A stretch of DNA of 10,778 nucleotides. Source: DAOTXL01 sp034434895. GTDB lineage: Bacteria; Chloroflexota; Anaerolineae; JAAYZQ01. The DNA is taken from contig DAOTYI010000307.1 of NCBI GenBank assembly GCA_034434895.1, forward strand, positions 1 to 10,778. The letters run 5' to 3'. Position 1 is the stretch's first letter; each line of letters begins with the position of its first letter. Below are positions 7,348 through 10,778 of this stretch, piece after piece. The notes under the pieces were generated by a model. The model saw only the letters and a program-made list of their open reading frames with translations, was not told where the DNA came from and did no database searches. Both the position numbers and the translations under genes were made by a program.

Positions 7348-8229
7348 ATGGCTCTGACACTCTCTGATGTGCAAACGCTTCTGCATTTGGTGGAAGAACA
7401 GCCGTCCCTCCGGATGCAATTTCGCTGGCTTCTGGTGACGGACGAGATGCAGGCATTGTCCGTCCAGGTTGATCAGCTCACCAGGGCCGTCGGGCAACTG
7501 GCCCAGGCCCAGCAGCGCACCGAGGAACGGGTAGAGCAACTGGCCCAGGCCCAGCGGCGCACCGAAGAGCGGGTAGAGCAACTGGCCGAAGCCCAGCGGC
7601 GCACCGAGGAGCGGCTGGAACGCCTGGAAGCTACCGTGCAGGCCCTGGCCGAAGCCCAGCGGCGCACCGAGGAGCGGCTGGAACGCCTGGAAGCTACCGT
7701 GCAGGCCCTGGCCGAAGCCCAGCGGCGCACCGAAGCCAGCCTGAAAGAGTTGACCGTGGAAATGCGCCGTCTGGCCGACTGGCAGCGGGGCGAAACCGGC
7801 CTCCGCGAGGGAGAGCGATACGAACGCCTGATCCTGAAGCGGGCACCGCTCCTGTTCATGGCGGGAGAGGGTGGGTTCACCGACCAACCGTTCGTCCAGC
7901 AGCGCATCTCGCGGCTGCTCAAATTGTTGCCGGATATGAGCACACTGACCGATGATGAGAACCCCCTGCTGGCAGACCTGGTGTGGTGGAGAGAGGATCA
8001 ATTCGTTGTCGTCGAGATCTCCCGCCAAATTGACAACTATGACGTCGTCCGCGCTGCCCGGCGGGCAGAGACCTTGCGGCGAACCGGCGTGCAGGTCATA
8101 GGGATGGTCATCGGCGAGGAATGGGCCGGCCCGGAGGGTCGAGAGCAGGCAGAAGCCCGCGCCGTCCAATGGAAGGTTGGCAGTGACCTGTCAGAAGGAT
8201 TCCTGGCCTTCCGTCGCCTGGCGGCATAG
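7348..8229 (+). CDS. Coiled-coil protein with PD-(D/E)XK nuclease-like C-terminal domain
   Basis: The 293-residue protein has unknown function. Residues 1-35 form a short helical head. Residues about 36-145 are a long coiled coil made of near-identical units: two of 14 residues (51-78), two identical of 21 residues (79-120) and a final partial one (121-134), each starting LAQAQ or LAEAQ followed by RRTEE or a close variant. The C-terminal domain (about 155-290) resembles the restriction-endonuclease-like tails of DUF3782-type coiled-coil proteins common in Chloroflexota and cyanobacteria. A candidate core is D210 in ADLVWW, then VVVEIS with E223 and S225, then a helix rich in Arg/Ala (VVRAARRAETL). 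The Lys normally ending the E-x-K motif is Ser here, so catalysis is doubtful. GGGAGG (7333-7338) is 9 nt before the ATG. TreS begins 12 nt after the stop, so both are probably transcribed together. No signal peptide or membrane segment is seen. Confidence 0.8.
   Translation: MALTLSDVQTLLHLVEEQPSLRMQFRWLLVTDEMQALSVQVDQLTRAVGQLAQAQQRTEERVEQLAQAQRRTEERVEQLAEAQRRTEERLERLEATVQALAEAQRRTEERLERLEATVQALAEAQRRTEASLKELTVEMRRLADWQRGETGLREGERYERLILKRAPLLFMAGEGGFTDQPFVQQRISRLLKLLPDMSTLTDDENPLLADLVWWREDQFVVVEISRQIDNYDVVRAARRAETLRRTGVQVIGMVIGEEWAGPEGREQAEARAVQWKVGSDLSEGFLAFRRLAA
7498..7581 (+). repeat. 42-bp tandem repeat, two copies
   Basis: Bases 7498-7539 and 7540-7581 are two copies of a 42-bp unit differing at only a few positions (CAGCAG versus CAGCGG, GAGGAACGG versus GAAGAGCGG). 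Each encodes 14 residues, two coiled-coil heptads. Confidence 0.9.
7582..7733 (+). repeat. 63-bp perfect tandem repeat, about 2.4 copies
   Basis: Bases 7582-7644 and 7645-7707 are identical over all 63 positions, and 26 bases of a third copy follow (7708-7733). Each full copy encodes 21 residues, exactly three heptads. The first 26 bases of the unit also resemble the start of the 42-bp unit upstream, so both probably grew from the same heptad-pair module. Complete identity indicates recent duplication or repeat homogenisation. Confidence 0.92.
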
Positions 8230-8241
8230 CACCTCCAAACG

Positions 8242-9888
8242 ATGACTTCAGACAACTCCCTCTGGTACAAGGACGCCATCTTCTACGAGGTCTTTGTCCG
8301 TGCCTTTGCCGACGGCAACGGCGACGGCTGTGGTGACCTGCCGGGATTGACCGGCAGGCTTGACTATCTGCAAGAGCTGGGCGTGGATTGCCTGTGGCTG
8401 CTGCCCATCTACCCCTCCCCTTTGCGTGACGACGGTTACGATGTGGCAGATTTCTATGCCGTTCACCCCGATTATGGCACGGTGGACGACTTTCGTCGCC
8501 TGGTGGACGAAGCCCATCGGCGTGGCCTGCGGATCATCACCGATCTGGTCCTCAACCACACCTCTGACCAGTGCCCCTGGTTCCAGGCCTCCCGCGATCC
8601 GGCCCACCCCCAACACGAGAAATACCGGGACTGGTACGTCTGGAGTGACACCGACCAGAGATACCGGCAGGCTCGCATCATTTTCCTGGATTATGAGAGG
8701 TCCAATTGGACCTGGGACCCCCGGCGTGGGGCCTACTACTGGCACCGCTTTTACCACCACCAGCCCGATCTGAATTACGACTGCCCCGCCGTCCAGCAGG
8801 AGATGTTGAATGTTGTCCGTTTCTGGCTGGAGCAGGGGATTGACGGCTTCCGCGTGGACGCCACCCCCTACCTCTATGAGCGGGAGGGCACCAACTGCGA
8901 GAACCTGCCTGAAACTCATGCCTATCTGAAGCGCCTGCGCGCGTTTGTGGACGAAATTGCCCCCGGCAGGTTGCTCCTGTCGGAGGCCAACCAGTGGCCT
9001 GAGGATGTGCGCCCTTATCTGGGTGACGGTGATGAATTCCACATGAACTTTCACTTCCCTCTCATGCCCCGCCTCTACCTGGCGTTGGCCCGCGCCGACT
9101 GCACCCCGATTCTAGACATCCTGGCCCGCACTCCCCCCATCCCTGAGTCGTGCCAGTGGGCCACCTTCCTCCGCTGCCACGACGAGCTGACCCTGGAGAT
9201 GGTCACTGCCGAGGAGCGGCAGTTCCTGTGGAATTTCTACGCTCCCCACCCCCGGATGCGGCTCAACCTGGGCATCCGCCGCCGCCTGGCCCCGCTGTTA
9301 GGCAACGACCGGGCGCGCATCGAGCTGGCCAACTCGTTGCTTTTCACCCTGCCCGGCTCGCCGGTCCTCTACTATGGCGACGAGATTGGCATGGGTGATC
9401 ACATCTGGCTGGAGGACCGCGATGGGCTTCGCACCCCGATGCAGTGGACATCCGGCCCCAATGCCGGCTTTTCGACCGCCGCCCCCTCAGCCCTCTATGC
9501 GCCGCTGATTGACGACGAGGTGTACGGCTACCGACAGGTCAACGTCGAGGCGCAGCGGGCCGACCCCGGCTCATTGCTGAACAGGGTGCGCCAGATGATC
9601 CGCGTGCGCCAGGCCCACCCTGCCCTGCGCCGGGGTGACATTCACTTTCTGCAAGTAGCCAACCGGGCCATCCTGGCCTATCTACGGGCCTGCGAGGACG
9701 AACTGCTCCTAGTGGTAAACAACCTCTCGCCTGAACCACAAACGGCTGAGCTGGACCTGGCTGCCCAGATCGGCGCCCAACCGTTTGACCTGTTCACCGG
9801 CCAGAAGCTGCCCCCTATCGGCGCGGCCCTTTACCGGCTGGAGCTGGCAGGATACCAGGCTCGATGGCTGGAACTAAAGAGCCCGTAA
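8242..9888 (+). CDS. treS: Trehalose synthase (maltose alpha-D-glucosyltransferase, GH13_16)
   Basis: The 548-residue cytoplasmic enzyme interconverts maltose and trehalose by intramolecular transglucosylation. It starts with WYKDAIFYEVFVRAF, the standard TreS N-terminus. The conserved GH13 regions are DLVLNH (101-106), GFRVDATPYL with nucleophile D206, LLSEANQWPEDV with acid/base E248, and CHDELTLEMVT with H313, D314 and E315. TreS-specific stretches include ARIIFLDYERSNWTWD, REGTNCENLPETHAYL, LGIRRRLAPLL and VLYYGDEIGMGD. The length fits stand-alone TreS; no fused maltokinase is present. The position before HDELT is Cys where most TreS I recall have Asn. There is no Shine-Dalgarno sequence before ATG 8242, and the gene starts 12 nt after the coiled-coil gene, so translation may depend on coupling to it. 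Maltose could come from amylosucrase products or from glucan breakdown; isomaltulose- or trehalulose-forming relatives are less likely. Confidence 0.93.
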   Translation: MTSDNSLWYKDAIFYEVFVRAFADGNGDGCGDLPGLTGRLDYLQELGVDCLWLLPIYPSPLRDDGYDVADFYAVHPDYGTVDDFRRLVDEAHRRGLRIITDLVLNHTSDQCPWFQASRDPAHPQHEKYRDWYVWSDTDQRYRQARIIFLDYERSNWTWDPRRGAYYWHRFYHHQPDLNYDCPAVQQEMLNVVRFWLEQGIDGFRVDATPYLYEREGTNCENLPETHAYLKRLRAFVDEIAPGRLLLSEANQWPEDVRPYLGDGDEFHMNFHFPLMPRLYLALARADCTPILDILARTPPIPESCQWATFLRCHDELTLEMVTAEERQFLWNFYAPHPRMRLNLGIRRRLAPLLGNDRARIELANSLLFTLPGSPVLYYGDEIGMGDHIWLEDRDGLRTPMQWTSGPNAGFSTAAPSALYAPLIDDEVYGYRQVNVEAQRADPGSLLNRVRQMIRVRQAHPALRRGDIHFLQVANRAILAYLRACEDELLLVVNNLSPEPQTAELDLAAQIGAQPFDLFTGQKLPPIGAALYRLELAGYQARWLELKSP

Positions 9889-9934
9889 CAGGTCCACCTC
9901 TTCGTTCCATTTCCCGGCCGCAGGAGGGAGCAAG

Positions 9935-10660
9935 ATGGCCCACGAAACGATCCTGGTGGTGGACGATGAGCCGGCCATCGTCCAGGTGATCCGCGAACGG
10001 CTGGTGCGGGAGGGGTTCCAGGTGCAGGTTGCAGACATGGGCGAAGCGGCCCTGGCTGCCCTGGCCGAAACCCACCCCGACCTGCTGATCCTCGACCTGA
10101 TGCTGCCCGACCTGGACGGCTTCGAGCTTCTTCGCCGCCTGCGGCAGAGCGGACATGACCTGCCGGTCATTGTCCTCACCGCCCGGGATGACGAGGTAGA
10201 CGCGGTCGTCGGCCTGGAACTGGGTGCCGACGACTATGTGCGCAAGCCGTTCAACCCCCGTGAACTGGTGGCCAGGGTGCGGGCTGTGCTCCGCCGTCGC
10301 GCCGAGGCGCTGGCCCTGGCCAGCCGTGTTGCCAGCCTGGAGGCTCAACTGTCCTCGAGCGGTGAGGTGCCGGCCACCGGCTTTCACTTTGACCCGGCTG
10401 CCCGGCGAGCCTGGTTCTGCGGCCAGCTCCTGGAGCTTCGTCCCCGCGAATATGACCTGCTCTATTTCCTGGCCCAACACCCTGGCCAGGTGCTCAGTCG
10501 GGCCACCCTGCTTGACCGGGTGTGGGGCACGGCCGAATATATTGATGAGCGAACGGTAGATGTCCACATCCGCCGCCTGCGGCAAAAGCTGGCCGACATC
10601 TCTCCCGATTCTGAACCGATTCAGACAGAACGGAGCATCGGCTACCGCTTCGAACCATGA
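9935..10660 (+). CDS. OmpR/PhoB-family response regulator
   Basis: The 241-residue DNA-binding regulator has an N-terminal receiver domain (about 1-120) and a C-terminal winged-helix domain (about 143-241). Receiver residues are all present: acidic pair D10-D11, phospho-acceptor D54 in LILDLMLPD, T82 and K104 in the RKPF motif. The effector domain shows the family pattern LRPREYDLLYFLAQHPGQVLS, then RTVDVHIRRLRQKL (recognition helix region) and a final IGYRFEP wing. The linker has a short Ala/Leu-rich helix. AGGAGG (9922-9927) lies 7 nt before the ATG, 46 nt after treS, so it may be the end of the treS unit or have its own promoter. No histidine kinase is seen within the window; the partner could follow beyond the right edge. 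Whether it controls the sugar genes is not shown. Confidence 0.93.
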   Translation: MAHETILVVDDEPAIVQVIRERLVREGFQVQVADMGEAALAALAETHPDLLILDLMLPDLDGFELLRRLRQSGHDLPVIVLTARDDEVDAVVGLELGADDYVRKPFNPRELVARVRAVLRRRAEALALASRVASLEAQLSSSGEVPATGFHFDPAARRAWFCGQLLELRPREYDLLYFLAQHPGQVLSRATLLDRVWGTAEYIDERTVDVHIRRLRQKLADISPDSEPIQTERSIGYRFEP

Positions 10661-10668
10661 AGAACCTT

Positions 10669-10705
10669 GTATACTACAGTCGGGGCGACGCGACGTGTAG
10701 TACAC
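10669..10705. repeat. Imperfect inverted repeat after the response regulator
   Basis: TACTACA (10672-10678) pairs with TGTAGTA (10696-10702), and after one mismatch GT (10669-10670) pairs with AC (10704-10705). The 17-nt loop contains a smaller GTCG/CGAC pair (10679-10682 with 10686-10689). No T tract follows. It may be part of a terminator-like structure, an operator or a dispersed repeat. The remaining bases to 10778 hold no gene I can support. Confidence 0.5.
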
Positions 10706-10778
10706 TGCCTCCTTTCTTGAGAATTTCCACTTCGTCGCCCTGGCGAGGGCAGGCGAGGGTGGCATGTTGCATGATGGG

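Noticed and set aside
7498..7733. CRISPR array
   Set aside because: The repeats are directly adjacent with no spacers and lie in frame within a coiled-coil gene.
9815..10765. 316-codon - strand frame opposite the response regulator
   Set aside because: It mirrors a gene with all receiver and winged-helix residues intact on the + strand and shows no domain of its own.

Overview
The window is a compact, GC-rich bacterial sugar-metabolism region with every recognisable gene on the + strand. It carries the end of a sugar-binding protein gene, two ABC permeases of the alpha-glucoside type, a small repeated membrane protein, an Ldh2-family dehydrogenase, a PfkB-family fructokinase, an amylosucrase, a coiled-coil protein with a nuclease-like tail, a trehalose synthase (TreS) and an OmpR/PhoB response regulator. 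No rRNA, tRNA, CRISPR array, transposase or phage gene was seen. Several features suggest a Chloroflexota bacterium, perhaps an Anaerolineae/Caldilineae-like lineage: the coiled-coil/nuclease-like protein, the GTAGGGC-type palindrome, amylosucrase beside AglEFG-like genes, and single-domain TreS. This placement is inference from gene content and style, not from a marker gene.

Layout. Positions 1-2677 hold the importer: binding protein C-terminus, a perfect 14-bp stem-loop, then permeases AglF-like and AglG-like separated by 1 nt. Positions 2690-3166 encode a membrane protein made of three related units. A 12-bp perfect palindrome (3183-3210) comes just before the dehydrogenase (3224-4330). 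Fructokinase (4361-5377) and amylosucrase (5328-7268) overlap by 50 nt. A very good sigma70-type promoter (7297-7325, TATAAT with extended TG) starts what looks like a second transcription unit: the coiled-coil protein (7348-8229), with in-frame tandem DNA repeats, and TreS (8242-9888). The response regulator (9935-10660) has its own strong ribosome binding site. The last 118 bases hold an imperfect inverted repeat and no gene I can support.

How the parts may work together (inference). The importer would bring in sucrose or a related alpha-glucoside. Cytoplasmic amylosucrase would split sucrose, adding glucose to an alpha-1,4-glucan and releasing fructose, which fructokinase would phosphorylate. 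Amylosucrase also makes some maltose and short maltooligosaccharides; TreS could turn maltose into trehalose. The locus would thus conserve the glycosidic bond energy of sucrose as storage glucan or compatible solute, while fructose feeds glycolysis. The dehydrogenase, the repeated membrane protein and the coiled-coil protein have no assigned place in this scheme and are the least explained parts of the window.
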